From Gemmatimonadales bacterium UBA7835 (lineage in GTDB: Bacteria; Gemmatimonadota; Gemmatimonadetes; Longimicrobiales; Gaopeijiaceae), in NCBI GenBank assembly GCA_002500925.1, contig DLTN01000071.1, positions 2,816-8,860 on the forward strand: a stretch of DNA of 6,045 bases, in the 5' to 3' direction. The notes under the pieces are model-generated. The model was not told the origin of the DNA. It ran no database searches and was given only the letters and a program-made list of their open reading frames with translations. A program made the translations under genes and the position numbers. Position 1 is the first letter of the stretch; each line of letters opens with the position of its first letter. Below, piece after piece: positions 1-6,035 of the stretch.

Positions 1-1
1 G

Positions 2-232
2 GCTGTTTCGGAGGGTCAGATCTCAAAGGGGGAGCGCTTCGGGATCCGGATGTATGCGGATCTCGCTGAGCGGCCTCTAGGGTATTCCATGGCGGCGAGC
101 GCTTTGCGTCGAGTCCCATGGCGAGCCGCAGGTGCGGCCCTCCCTGTTTTGAATGGCTGGCTACAGGAGCGTGAGATCCCAGAGCCGAGCTCGAAGTCAT
201 TCAGGCAACTTTGGCGAGAGGGGATAGAATGA
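2..232 (+). CDS. lutB: LutB-like iron-sulfur lactate utilization protein, C-terminal fragment (5' end outside window)
   Basis: Only the last 76 residues are in the window; the reading frame is open from base 2 to a TGA at 230-232. LutB/LldF proteins are ferredoxin-like iron-sulfur subunits of the LutABC complex, which oxidises L-lactate to pyruvate in the cytoplasm. The visible part lies after the iron-sulfur cysteines, so these cannot be checked. What supports the call is the family-like ending: a Trp-rich stretch (GWLQEREIPEP) followed by a terminal SFRQLWREG, like the usual 'W-x3-R-x-[IL]-P-x-P...S-F-R-x-[LW]-W' end of LutB. The next gene is an unmistakable lutC, and the stop overlaps the lutC start as ATGA, which fits the standard lutA-lutB-lutC order. 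An in-frame ATG at 50 is internal to this gene, not a start. Confidence 0.8.
   Translation, partial: AVSEGQISKGERFGIRMYADLAERPLGYSMAASALRRVPWRAAGAALPVLNGWLQEREIPEPSSKSFRQLWREGIE
216..223 (+). promoter_or_regulatory. Ribosome binding site of lutC, fixing its start at ATG 229
   Basis: The purine-rich GAGAGGGG lies five bases before the ATG at 229. Together with the ATGA overlap with the lutB stop, it favours 229 over the in-frame TTG at 211, which would add six residues not typical of LutC. Confidence 0.6.
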
Positions 233-819
233 GTGCGCGCGAAGAGATCCTCGACGCATTGAGTCGAGTTCGGGAGCGGAGAGAGGCCGTCGAGCACCCC
301 GGGCGCTTTGGGGGATGGCGGCCGGATCCGCCGCCGCGGGCTCTGGATGGATTTGTTTCGATGTTTACTCAGGCCGGTGGCGAGGTTGTTCACTTTGCAA
401 ACGTCGCAGAGCGCAAAGAATGGCTACGTGTGTTTCTCTTGGATTATGACAGTGTATCAATGGGTGCTGGAGTCCCTAGTGACCTGGCAGGGCTTGGTGG
501 GCCACCGAGGGTAGCGCTTGGGAAGGAGCATACCGCACCTGTCGGTATAAGCCGGGCTCGCGCGGCAGTTGCAGAGACGGGCTCGCTGTTAATGGACGCC
601 AGAGATGGTCGTCGTGCGCAGCTTCTTCCACCGGTCCTTGTGGCTCTTGTGGAAGCGGACTCGGTATACTCAGCCTTAGCAGACGCCTTGGAGGCCGTTG
701 GTCCTGATATGTCGGCAGCGCTCGGAATGCACTCCGGACCATCTAAGTCGGCCGACATAGGCCAGGTGATGGTTAAGGGCGTTCATGGGCCGGGCCGTGT
801 AATCGCGCTGGTGGCCTAA
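229..819 (+). CDS. lutC: LutC / YkgG-type LUD-domain lactate utilization protein
   Basis: A 196-residue protein, close to the usual 200-240 residues of LutC (DUF162, LUD domain). LutC is the non-iron-sulfur subunit of the cytoplasmic LutABC complex, which converts L-lactate to pyruvate. Seen in the sequence: an N-terminal helix starting SAREEILDAL; the conserved AETGS at 115-119 followed by an R-rich turn and QLLPP at 131-135; and the signature near the C-terminus, SGPSKSADI at 169-177 and GVHGP at 184-188. Family members usually have TGPSRTADIE; here the acidic residue after DI is Gly178, a small deviation. The start is ATG 229, overlapping the lutB stop by four bases, so translation is probably coupled. 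The substrate need not be lactate: LUD proteins also occur in other 2-hydroxy-acid contexts, and the downstream ThDP decarboxylase genes make a non-lactate substrate conceivable. Confidence 0.9.
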   Translation: MSAREEILDALSRVRERREAVEHPGRFGGWRPDPPPRALDGFVSMFTQAGGEVVHFANVAERKEWLRVFLLDYDSVSMGAGVPSDLAGLGGPPRVALGKEHTAPVGISRARAAVAETGSLLMDARDGRRAQLLPPVLVALVEADSVYSALADALEAVGPDMSAALGMHSGPSKSADIGQVMVKGVHGPGRVIALVA

Positions 820-862
820 GAGGCAGACTGCAAGTACCGTCAGTGTTATTAAGAAACCTCTT
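818..862 (+). repeat. Weak inverted repeat in the lutC-permease gap
   Basis: AAGAGG at 818-823 is complementary to CCTCTT at 857-862, with a smaller ACTG (827-830) / CAGT (841-844) pair inside. The last arm is followed by TTATC. It lies between the lutC stop and the preferred permease start and could form a weak hairpin that tunes read-through or permease translation. Six-base arms over 33 bases are not strong evidence. Confidence 0.2.
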
Positions 863-872
863 TATCAACACG

Positions 873-877
873 GGTGA
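873..877 (+). promoter_or_regulatory. Ribosome binding site supporting the permease start at GTG 882
   Basis: GGTGA at 873-877 pairs with the 16S anti-Shine-Dalgarno end and sits four bases before GTG 882. This corresponds to normal spacing when aligned on the full AGGAGGTGA. No comparable site lies at a proper distance from the alternative GTG at 843; the nearest purine run (AAGAGG, 818-823) is 19 bases away. Confidence 0.45.
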
Positions 878-881
878 TGTC

Positions 882-2276
882 GTGGGTGATTCGAGTCCGA
901 CCCAACTTAGACGTGTTCTGCGAGTGCGAGATGGGCTTGCGGTCACTGTAGGTATCGTCATTGGCGCTGGGATCCTTGGCACCCCAGGGCTCATCGCCGG
1001 CTACCTACACGATCCGTTCGTCATCCTTGGAATGTGGTTCTTTGGTGGCGTCATGGCTGGACTGAGCACACTCATGCTAGCGGAAATGGCCGCGGCTCTG
1101 CCGGAAGCCGGCGGCAAGTATGTGTATGCCCGACATGCATGGGGTGACACAATGGGATTCGTCGCTGGTTGGTCCGAGATCTTCGTGACGCGGGGCTTCA
1201 GTGGAGCGTCGAAGGCTGTTCTGATCTCGGGATACCTTTTCATGCTAGTTCACGGGACGACGGAAGTACCCGCAACAGTCTTCTTTGTCCTCGAAGGCCC
1301 CTCCTGGCTCGGCGACATCGAATTGTCGTGGGTGGGGGTCGTCGCACTCGCGGTAGTGCTGGCTTACTTCGTCCTGCACACTCGGGGGCTGAAGGCCAGT
1401 ACGACTTTTCAAAACGTCACGACGGCGATCAAGGTGGTGATTGTCCTGGCAATCGCGGCCGTTGGTATCGTCGGGGGAACGGCGTCAGCCGGGGCGGACA
1501 GTACGCCGCTAATTTCCGGCGAAGCGACTGCCGGACTGCTCGGCTATGCCCTGGCCTACCAGTCGATTTCCTTTGCGTACTATGGGTGGGAAGACGCAGC
1601 AAAGATGTCGGAGGAAGTCGTCGATCCGGGGAAATCACTGCCCAAGATCCTGCTGGGTGGCGCGATCGCCGTGATGGTGCTCTACCTCCTCATGAACATC
1701 TCATTCCTATTGGCGATGACGCCCGGAGAGATGGCCGGTGCCGATCTTGTAGCGCGGGAGGCCACGGCCGCGGTCTTCGGACAGACGGCAGGGCTCGTGG
1801 TGCTCGTCGCCAGCCTCTTGATCCTCGTCAGCAGCGCTAACGTGAACTTCCTCGGCCTGCCCCGTGTTGCGTTCGGGCTCGCCCGCGAGGGGCTTGCGCC
1901 ACGCTCTCTCGCGGACGTAGACGCGAGGGGCACACCGCGGAACGCTCTAATCATGATCACGATCTGGATCGGTGCGCTCGCGCTCACAGCCAGCTTCGAG
2001 ACCCTGATTCGCTTCATGATGACTGTAGCGATCACAGTCGATACGATGGTCCTGCTCGCGTACTTTAAGCTGCGGGCCTCCCGACCCGACCTTGTGCGCC
2101 CTTTCCGCATGCCGGGACATCCCGTGCTGCCGGCGGTCACACTCGTGCTTTATGTGGCGATACTTGCGATTCTGATCTATACGCAGCCCGACCTAGCCAT
2201 GGGTGCTGGCTCCATGCTTCTTGCGATGCTCGTTGCAGGGGTGATTACGACGCGCAGGAACGCATCACGGGTGTAG
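882..2276 (+). CDS. APC-superfamily amino acid / organic acid permease
   Basis: From GTG 882 this encodes 464 residues, the usual size for the amino acid-polyamine-organocation family of inner-membrane secondary transporters. About twelve hydrophobic segments are visible, at roughly 18-41, 46-68, 90-105, 111-135, 149-166, 180-198, 200-214, 239-260, 280-300, 336-350, 355-376 and 396-436 (the last may be two). Family marks include the substrate-binding unwound helix GAGILGTPG in TM1 (28-36), PEAGGKYVYAR after TM2 (74-84), and the FAYYGWEDAAK...EE...P segment (211-229), which resembles the 'FAYdGWn...EE..nP.r.lP' motif of LAT/SteT-like exchangers. Substrate cannot be read from sequence; neighbours suggest an amino acid or small acid metabolised by the adjacent enzymes. 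An in-frame GTG at 843 would add 13 residues unlike a permease N-terminus. It is separated from lutC by 62 bases and is probably cotranscribed. Confidence 0.88.
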   Translation: MGDSSPTQLRRVLRVRDGLAVTVGIVIGAGILGTPGLIAGYLHDPFVILGMWFFGGVMAGLSTLMLAEMAAALPEAGGKYVYARHAWGDTMGFVAGWSEIFVTRGFSGASKAVLISGYLFMLVHGTTEVPATVFFVLEGPSWLGDIELSWVGVVALAVVLAYFVLHTRGLKASTTFQNVTTAIKVVIVLAIAAVGIVGGTASAGADSTPLISGEATAGLLGYALAYQSISFAYYGWEDAAKMSEEVVDPGKSLPKILLGGAIAVMVLYLLMNISFLLAMTPGEMAGADLVAREATAAVFGQTAGLVVLVASLLILVSSANVNFLGLPRVAFGLAREGLAPRSLADVDARGTPRNALIMITIWIGALALTASFETLIRFMMTVAITVDTMVLLAYFKLRASRPDLVRPFRMPGHPVLPAVTLVLYVAILAILIYTQPDLAMGAGSMLLAMLVAGVITTRRNASRV

Positions 2277-2281
2277 CTGAG

Positions 2282-2815
2282 GTGGCCAGGCGCACGGTAG
2301 ATGGTCTTATGCGGGGTGGAGTTACTCACGTTGTCGGTATTCCTGACAATATGTCTGGTCCTCTCTTCGACGAGGTGGCTCTGCATGCCGCGATCCAACT
2401 TGTGACTGTCACCCGAGAGGGTGAGGCGTTCGCGGTAGCTGCTGGTTTGTGGCTAGGGGGCGCGTCACCAATCGTAGTCATTCAGAATACCGGCTTACTA
2501 GAATCAGGTGACGCTATCCGCGGGACGGCCCAGCGTATGGGGGCCCCGGTCCCAGTCATCGTTACAGGTCGTGGTTACGAGAAGATGGAGCGGTTGGGTG
2601 TGAACCAGGACCACCCCCTTACGCGTGAACTTCTCACCCGGCCCGATGTAGACTCTACAGCATTGCTTACGGAGCCAACCTTCAACGCTTGGGGGATCCC
2701 ATTCTGGCGCTGCTCTGCCGGGGATGATCCGGTCGCTGCGATTGCCCGATTGCTGGATTCGACCCAAGCCCTTGGCATCCCTGCCGCGCTCCTTCTGACG
2801 CGAGACCTAAACTAG
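2282..2815 (+). CDS. Sulfopyruvate/phosphonopyruvate decarboxylase-like alpha subunit (ThDP PYR domain)
   Basis: A 177-residue PYR-type thiamine-diphosphate domain, matching the size of ComD-like subunits of two-subunit 3-sulfopyruvate decarboxylases and the N-terminal half of phosphonopyruvate decarboxylases. Visible marks: GGVTHVVGIPDN at 12-23, the opening strand-loop; TREGEAFAVAAGLWLGG at 44-60, in which Glu46 aligns with the catalytic glutamate that activates the ThDP aminopyrimidine (nine residues before the Gly, as in acetolactate synthase); QNTGLLESGDAI at 68-79, equivalent to the QNSGLG/NSGL loop of this family; and NQDHP at 108-112. There is no FAD or PP domain here; the PP domain is in the next gene, with which it must assemble. 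The start is GTG 2282, only five bases after the permease stop, with no convincing separate Shine-Dalgarno, so translational coupling is likely. The exact 2-oxo acid is unknown. Confidence 0.82.
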   Translation: MARRTVDGLMRGGVTHVVGIPDNMSGPLFDEVALHAAIQLVTVTREGEAFAVAAGLWLGGASPIVVIQNTGLLESGDAIRGTAQRMGAPVPVIVTGRGYEKMERLGVNQDHPLTRELLTRPDVDSTALLTEPTFNAWGIPFWRCSAGDDPVAAIARLLDSTQALGIPAALLLTRDLN

Positions 2816-3411
2816 TGCTGACCGTGGCTCAGCTTCTGGGTCCGCTCGCTCGCTACAGAACGAACGAAGCTGTAGTAACGACCATGAGTGTGGTTCGCCC
2901 GTGGGGCATACTTTCAGACAGTGATCTTGATTTTGCGTCTGCGGATAGCGCTATGGGTCACGCTGCTGACCTAGCTCTGGGGCTCGCTTTGGCTCAGCCA
3001 GCTAGGAAGGTCGTGTGCGTCAATGGTGATGGAAGCATGTTGATGTCACTTGGTACTTTGGCGACCGTCGTCGGAAGCGCTGCAGAGAATTTTATTCTGA
3101 TTGTGTGCGACAACGGTGAATACGAAATCACGGGGAATCAGCCTGTAGCTGCGGCTGGAAGACTGGACTACTCTGGTGTGGCTGACGCAGCTGGTTTCAG
3201 GGTGGTCTATCGCTTTGACGATGCGCGAGCGTGGTCTGCCGCAGTGCCCGAGGTCCTTTCGGTTAAAGGCCCGACGTTTGTTCATGTCATAACGGAGCCG
3301 GGCACGCAGGGGCCAATCGGGCGGAGCCCTGCGGAGCCGGCTCGTTATCTCCGGCACTCACTCTCAGACTGGTCCAAGATTATGCGTACCGCTCTGGGTG
3401 AGAGGTCCTAG
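2815..3411 (+). CDS. Sulfopyruvate/phosphonopyruvate decarboxylase-like beta subunit (ThDP PP domain)
   Basis: A 198-residue thiamine-diphosphate-binding PP domain, the partner of the preceding alpha subunit and similar in length to ComE. The ThDP/Mg motif is clear: NGDGS at 70-74 with Gly71-Asp72-Gly73, then DNGEYEITGNQP at 99-110, in which Asn100 completes the GDG-x(n)-N signature. AMGHAADLALGLALA at 46-60 corresponds to the 'sMGla...GlAlA' helix that precedes the cofactor site. GEYE in the cofactor loop differs from the more common GxYGSTG form, so the substrate end of the pocket may be unusual. The start is GTG 2815, sharing one base with the alpha stop (TAGTG), a classic stop-start coupling; a later ATG at 2884 would cut conserved N-terminal sequence. 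Together the two subunits should decarboxylate a 2-oxo acid to an aldehyde in the cytoplasm. Phosphonopyruvate, sulfopyruvate or a simple 2-oxo acid all remain possible. Confidence 0.82.
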   Translation: MLTVAQLLGPLARYRTNEAVVTTMSVVRPWGILSDSDLDFASADSAMGHAADLALGLALAQPARKVVCVNGDGSMLMSLGTLATVVGSAAENFILIVCDNGEYEITGNQPVAAAGRLDYSGVADAAGFRVVYRFDDARAWSAAVPEVLSVKGPTFVHVITEPGTQGPIGRSPAEPARYLRHSLSDWSKIMRTALGERS

Positions 3412-3415
3412 CATA

Positions 3416-3435
3416 CACGCGCCAAGCCAAGCGTG
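3416..3435 (+). terminator. Possible weak terminator after the decarboxylase beta gene
   Basis: CACGC (3416-3420) and GCGTG (3431-3435) are perfect inverted arms around a 10-base loop, five bases after the beta-subunit stop, followed by ATTTG. The stem is short and the T-run poor, so this is only a candidate. Confidence 0.25.
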
Positions 3436-3451
3436 ATTTGCAAAAGAGGTC

Positions 3452-3482
3452 AGACACATTAGGGGTGCGCGGTTCTGTGTCT
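3452..3482 (-). terminator. Possible terminator hairpin between converging genes
   Basis: AGACACA (3452-3458) and TGTGTCT (3476-3482) form a 7-bp perfect inverted repeat with a 17-base loop in the 82-base gap between two converging units. Read on the - strand, the hairpin is followed within a few bases by CTCTTTT, so it fits best as the end of the protease transcript. It could also stop + strand transcripts. The large loop makes it weak. Confidence 0.35.
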
Positions 3483-3493
3483 CCGTTGAGTGC

Positions 3494-5407
3494 TTAGGGG
3501 TTGTTCACCCTTAGCCACTTCCTGAGGTCACCGACGTCGAAGCGATCGTTGTTATTGCCGATCTGGTCTAGATAATCCCGCTCCCCATCGGTAAGCGGAT
3601 CGTTTTCAGGATCTAGGAATCCTTCGATCAGATCAGTGGATGCTATCACCCAATCGCCAGTAGCGTTGACGGTAAGGGTCACGCGGGGTGAGGAGTTACC
3701 GAAGCGGTCACGGACAGCTATCGAATACGAATTTTCTCCAGCCTCTTGAAGTGAGCCGATTAGGAAGAGCTGGTCTCCGATATTTTCAAAAGAAAATGCC
3801 TGTGGCAGCGTCCCAACTCCCGTGTAAGGGCCGTGGCCACCAGCTATCCTGACAGGCACTGCGAAACTTCTTATCTGCATTACTTCGACTGTCTCTGGGC
3901 GCTCGACTAGTCGTGGCGTCTGACCGGTAGATACTACGAGCCTGGCGAAGCCGTCCTGGACAGAGACCTCGTGGACCATTACTGCAGGCCAATCACCGTT
4001 GTGGAGCCGGAGCGAAGGGTTTGTCTCACCGTTCAGCTTACCCACTAATCCGTTCACTCCCCAAGCGTCACCCGCTTCGCCTCGGTTGCCTCCTTCGGGC
4101 GTCGTCTTAAGGAGCCCCCGATTTCCGTCTTGCTCGAGCATGGTGAGGTAGTACGGCTCGTCGGTGGCAGGATCGGGGCGAAGGCTTGCCGAAGAATCTT
4201 GCTTATATAAGAGCACTCCGGCGGCAGGCAAAGCGTGATCAAACCCTATCTGCGCTCGAAATTCGGCGAAGAGAAACTCGGTCGGAGAGTGTTCGAGCCC
4301 TCCGGGGTCGAGCGGTATTCTCAGCACGTCGCCATCTGTCTGGGCCGGCCCCAGAAAGACTTCCTCGTTCCATACCTCACCAATATCCAGGTAATCGATC
4401 CAGCCTAGGGTACCCTTAGAGTGTCCAATCATATGAGCAGGTCCGTAGGGCTCTCGGGTGGACCCCACGGGGCCACATCCCCAAGACCCGGCTGCCATTA
4501 GGGCCCAGCAACCAAGCACCCAGCGTCGTCCCTCAGGTCCAAGCTCCCGATCGACCCAGTGATAGTAGTCTGGTAGGCCGAGGGCGTGGCCGAACTCGTG
4601 TGCGATCACGCCAGCATCCTGAACTTTAGTCCCAGAGCAGTCAGCGGCGCTCTGTGTTATGTAGTCATGGACGAGGATCGGATGGCCATTCACACCGATA
4701 TCGTTGGTCTGGAACGGAGAACCCGTTTGTGCTGAAATAGTCCAGCGGTGGGGCCAGATCGCTGGTCCGCCACAAGACGCGGCGACCTCTAGGAACTCAA
4801 CGGTAATGACGTCTACGTAGCCGTCGTCGTCGCCACTGTTCGGTTGCCCGTCTGGACCGTCGTTGTCGTACTGCCGGAAGTCAACGTCGGTATCGGCTTG
4901 ATTCAGCATGTCAACGATCCATTCGCCCACACGTGCATCCGGTCCTAGCGCAGAGTCTGAGCCAACTACCTCACTCATAGTGAGGCTGGTACGCACCCAT
5001 CCTATTACATCGCCCGATACCGTGAGGGCTCCGCGAGACATTTCAAGATACGACTCAGTTATGGTGCCCCGTTCGGCGGGTCCTTCGAAAAGCGAGGCCT
5101 CCACCATTTCGCGGGTGATGTGTGGGTCTGCGTCGGAGTCCACGAAGAGTCCCAGGATGACTGGAATCCGAACTTCTCCGGAAGCAGAGGCCCCGCCGGC
5201 CCGGCGAAAGAGCGCTCGTTCAAATTCGTAGGCAGTTGGGTCCTCCTGAACGCGCTGGTAATAGGCTTCTGGAACCGCGACACCCTTCCGGTGAGCGAGC
5301 GCTTCGATGTCTTGGGCCGATGACTGTGCTGGTGCAAAAAGCGCTAGGAACCCGACTACGGAGCCTGCCACTATTGCTTGGTTTCGCCATCTCTGCCCGA
5401 CTCTCAT
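3494..5407 (-). CDS. Secreted M6-family-like zinc metalloprotease with Ig-like segment and dockerin-like tail
   Basis: A 637-residue exported protein. Residues 1-31 form a signal peptide (basic start, hydrophobic 11-25, likely cleavage SSA31/Q32). The catalytic domain spans roughly 78-490. It has HEFGHALGLPD at 270-280, the HExxHxxGxxD zinc site of immune-inhibitor-A-like M6 peptidases (His270, Glu271, His274, third ligand probably Asp280), and a Met-turn-like LMAAGSWG at 303-310. An acidic DNDGPDGQPNSGDDDG stretch at 181-196 probably binds calcium. Cysteines at 212, 257, 300 and 311 may pair. Residues about 499-581 look like an Ig/cadherin-like beta domain, and 588-635 form a dockerin-like helix-loop tail ending NNNDRFDVGDLRKWL. 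It is expected to cleave proteins outside the cell or at its surface; the substrate is unknown. The start ATG overlaps the stop of the lipoprotein gene as ATGA (5404-5407), so both are likely made together. Confidence 0.88.
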   Translation of the reverse strand: MRVGQRWRNQAIVAGSVVGFLALFAPAQSSAQDIEALAHRKGVAVPEAYYQRVQEDPTAYEFERALFRRAGGASASGEVRIPVILGLFVDSDADPHITREMVEASLFEGPAERGTITESYLEMSRGALTVSGDVIGWVRTSLTMSEVVGSDSALGPDARVGEWIVDMLNQADTDVDFRQYDNDGPDGQPNSGDDDGYVDVITVEFLEVAASCGGPAIWPHRWTISAQTGSPFQTNDIGVNGHPILVHDYITQSAADCSGTKVQDAGVIAHEFGHALGLPDYYHWVDRELGPEGRRWVLGCWALMAAGSWGCGPVGSTREPYGPAHMIGHSKGTLGWIDYLDIGEVWNEEVFLGPAQTDGDVLRIPLDPGGLEHSPTEFLFAEFRAQIGFDHALPAAGVLLYKQDSSASLRPDPATDEPYYLTMLEQDGNRGLLKTTPEGGNRGEAGDAWGVNGLVGKLNGETNPSLRLHNGDWPAVMVHEVSVQDGFARLVVSTGQTPRLVERPETVEVMQIRSFAVPVRIAGGHGPYTGVGTLPQAFSFENIGDQLFLIGSLQEAGENSYSIAVRDRFGNSSPRVTLTVNATGDWVIASTDLIEGFLDPENDPLTDGERDYLDQIGNNNDRFDVGDLRKWLRVNNP

Positions 5408-5799
5408 CGCTCGAACTCGATCTTATACTGACCAAGGTCTCCCCTCAGTTGGTCGTCGGGCCCTGCTACTTCTTCGATTGCTACGCTGGGGAGCTGAAGG
5501 GTGTCGGCTAAGTTAATCAGAAACATTAGCAGATCCCCTTCTTGGTTAATGAGCGCGACTCGCGCTCCATCCTGATTCAGTCGAGAAAAAACCTGTGTAG
5601 GCCCAACACCTTCGATAGACTGGATACCAGCCCCAAAAAGCTCAATGACTGCCGCTCCTTCCGCGCCACCTGCGGGGCTCACTAGCGTCGCAAGCATAGT
5701 GCCAGGGCCAGGAAGCGGCTTTTCCGGGCCGCAAGAGAGCATTGAGCAAAGAAGCACGATGCCAGCGAGCCGAGGAGTCAATGAACGGTTTCGGGGCAT
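5404..5799 (-). CDS. Small predicted lipoprotein, possible cell-surface partner of the adjacent protease
   Basis: 131 residues, not matched to a named family. The N-terminus is basic (MPRNRSLTPR), followed by a hydrophobic stretch and MLSC with Cys23 as the probable lipidation site. Met at -3 is less common than Leu, but the pattern is otherwise a good lipobox. Gly24 at +2 does not suggest inner-membrane retention. After a proline-rich linker (25-34), residues 36-130 look like one all-beta domain: TLVSPAGGAEGAAVIEL at 38-54, then RVALINQEGDLLMFLINLAD at 80-99 and a final strand QYKIEFER. This layout is reminiscent of small beta-sandwich (cohesin-like) domains, an inference from pattern only. 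The start ATG at 5799 has only a poor upstream site (GAAAG). The gene is the first of a two-gene - strand unit and overlaps the protease start by four bases. Confidence 0.75.
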   Translation of the reverse strand: MPRNRSLTPRLAGIVLLCSMLSCGPEKPLPGPGTMLATLVSPAGGAEGAAVIELFGAGIQSIEGVGPTQVFSRLNQDGARVALINQEGDLLMFLINLADTLQLPSVAIEEVAGPDDQLRGDLGQYKIEFER

Positions 5800-5826
5800 G
5801 TTCTTTCAGGCGGGGGGTGAGTTTGC

Positions 5827-5839
5827 GGGTGACCCTGTG
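5827..5839 (+). repeat. 13-bp direct repeat, copy 1 (GGGTGACCCTGTG)
   Basis: Exact match to 6023-6035, 196 bases apart, both in the intergenic region. Its first nine bases form a near-palindrome (GGGT-G-ACCC). This copy lies between the candidate promoter and the lipoprotein start, in the expected 5' leader. Confidence 0.6.
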
Positions 5840-5899
5840 TACAGCTGGGCGGCTAGGGGGGAGTTGTGTTAACCGGATGTGTCGTGCTATGGCAATACA

Positions 5900-5928
5900 A
5901 ATATTCTTTACTAGTTGATAAGGGTCAA
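5900..5928 (-). promoter_or_regulatory. Candidate sigma70-type promoter for the lipoprotein-protease unit
   Basis: On the - strand TTGACC (5928-5923) is a near-perfect -35 element, followed after 17 bases by AATATT (5905-5900), a 4/6 match to the -10 TATAAT, in the most AT-rich part of the intergenic region. The transcript would start near 5893 and give a leader of about 95 bases before the ATG at 5799. The -35 overlaps TGACCCT, also found in the nearby direct repeats. A -10 two bases further on (TATTTG) is an alternative. Confidence 0.4.
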
Positions 5929-5993
5929 CTGACAGGCGCAATCGTATGTTCACACAAATCAAAGTCTGACTTGCGGTTAGGGTCTTAGGTGTG

Positions 5994-6021
5994 GCCCTAG
6001 AAGTCCCTTGGTTACTAGGGC
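5994..6021. repeat. 7-bp inverted repeat near the window edge
   Basis: GCCCTAG (5994-6000) and CTAGGGC (6015-6021) are perfectly complementary around a 14-base spacer. No T-run follows on either strand, so a terminator is not favoured; a protein-binding site or a chance pairing is possible. Confidence 0.4.
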
Positions 6022-6022
6022 G

Positions 6023-6035
6023 GGGTGACCCTGTG
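6023..6035 (+). repeat. 13-bp direct repeat, copy 2 (GGGTGACCCTGTG)
   Basis: Exact copy of 5827-5839, located just right of the 5994-6021 inverted repeat and about 100 bases upstream of the candidate - strand promoter. Confidence 0.6.

Noticed and set aside
211..228. TTG 211 as an earlier lutC start
   Set aside because: It would add six residues, and ATG 229 has a good ribosome binding site and a standard ATGA overlap with lutB.
50..232. A separate 60-residue gene starting at ATG 50
   Set aside because: The same frame is open back to the window edge and the sequence fits the LutB C-terminus, so the ATG is internal.
1169..1840. Long + strand frame of 223 residues overlapping the permease
   Set aside because: Arg/Gly-rich low-quality protein lying wholly inside the permease in another frame; a shadow of GC-rich codons.
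1682..2140. - strand frame of 152 residues opposite the permease
   Set aside because: Antisense shadow with Ser/Arg/Thr-rich composition and no recognisable features.
2282..3411. A single decarboxylase gene broken by a frameshift
   Set aside because: The two parts are complete PYR and PP domains, join with a neat TAGTG coupling, and match the known two-subunit ComD/ComE arrangement.
2282..3411. Acetolactate synthase or another large ThDP enzyme
   Set aside because: The combined length (375 residues) lacks the central FAD/domain-III region of that family.
5642..5962. - strand frame of 106 residues overlapping the lipoprotein and its upstream region
   Set aside because: It covers the candidate promoter, has basic irregular composition, and competes with a lipoprotein frame that has a signal sequence and coupling to the protease.
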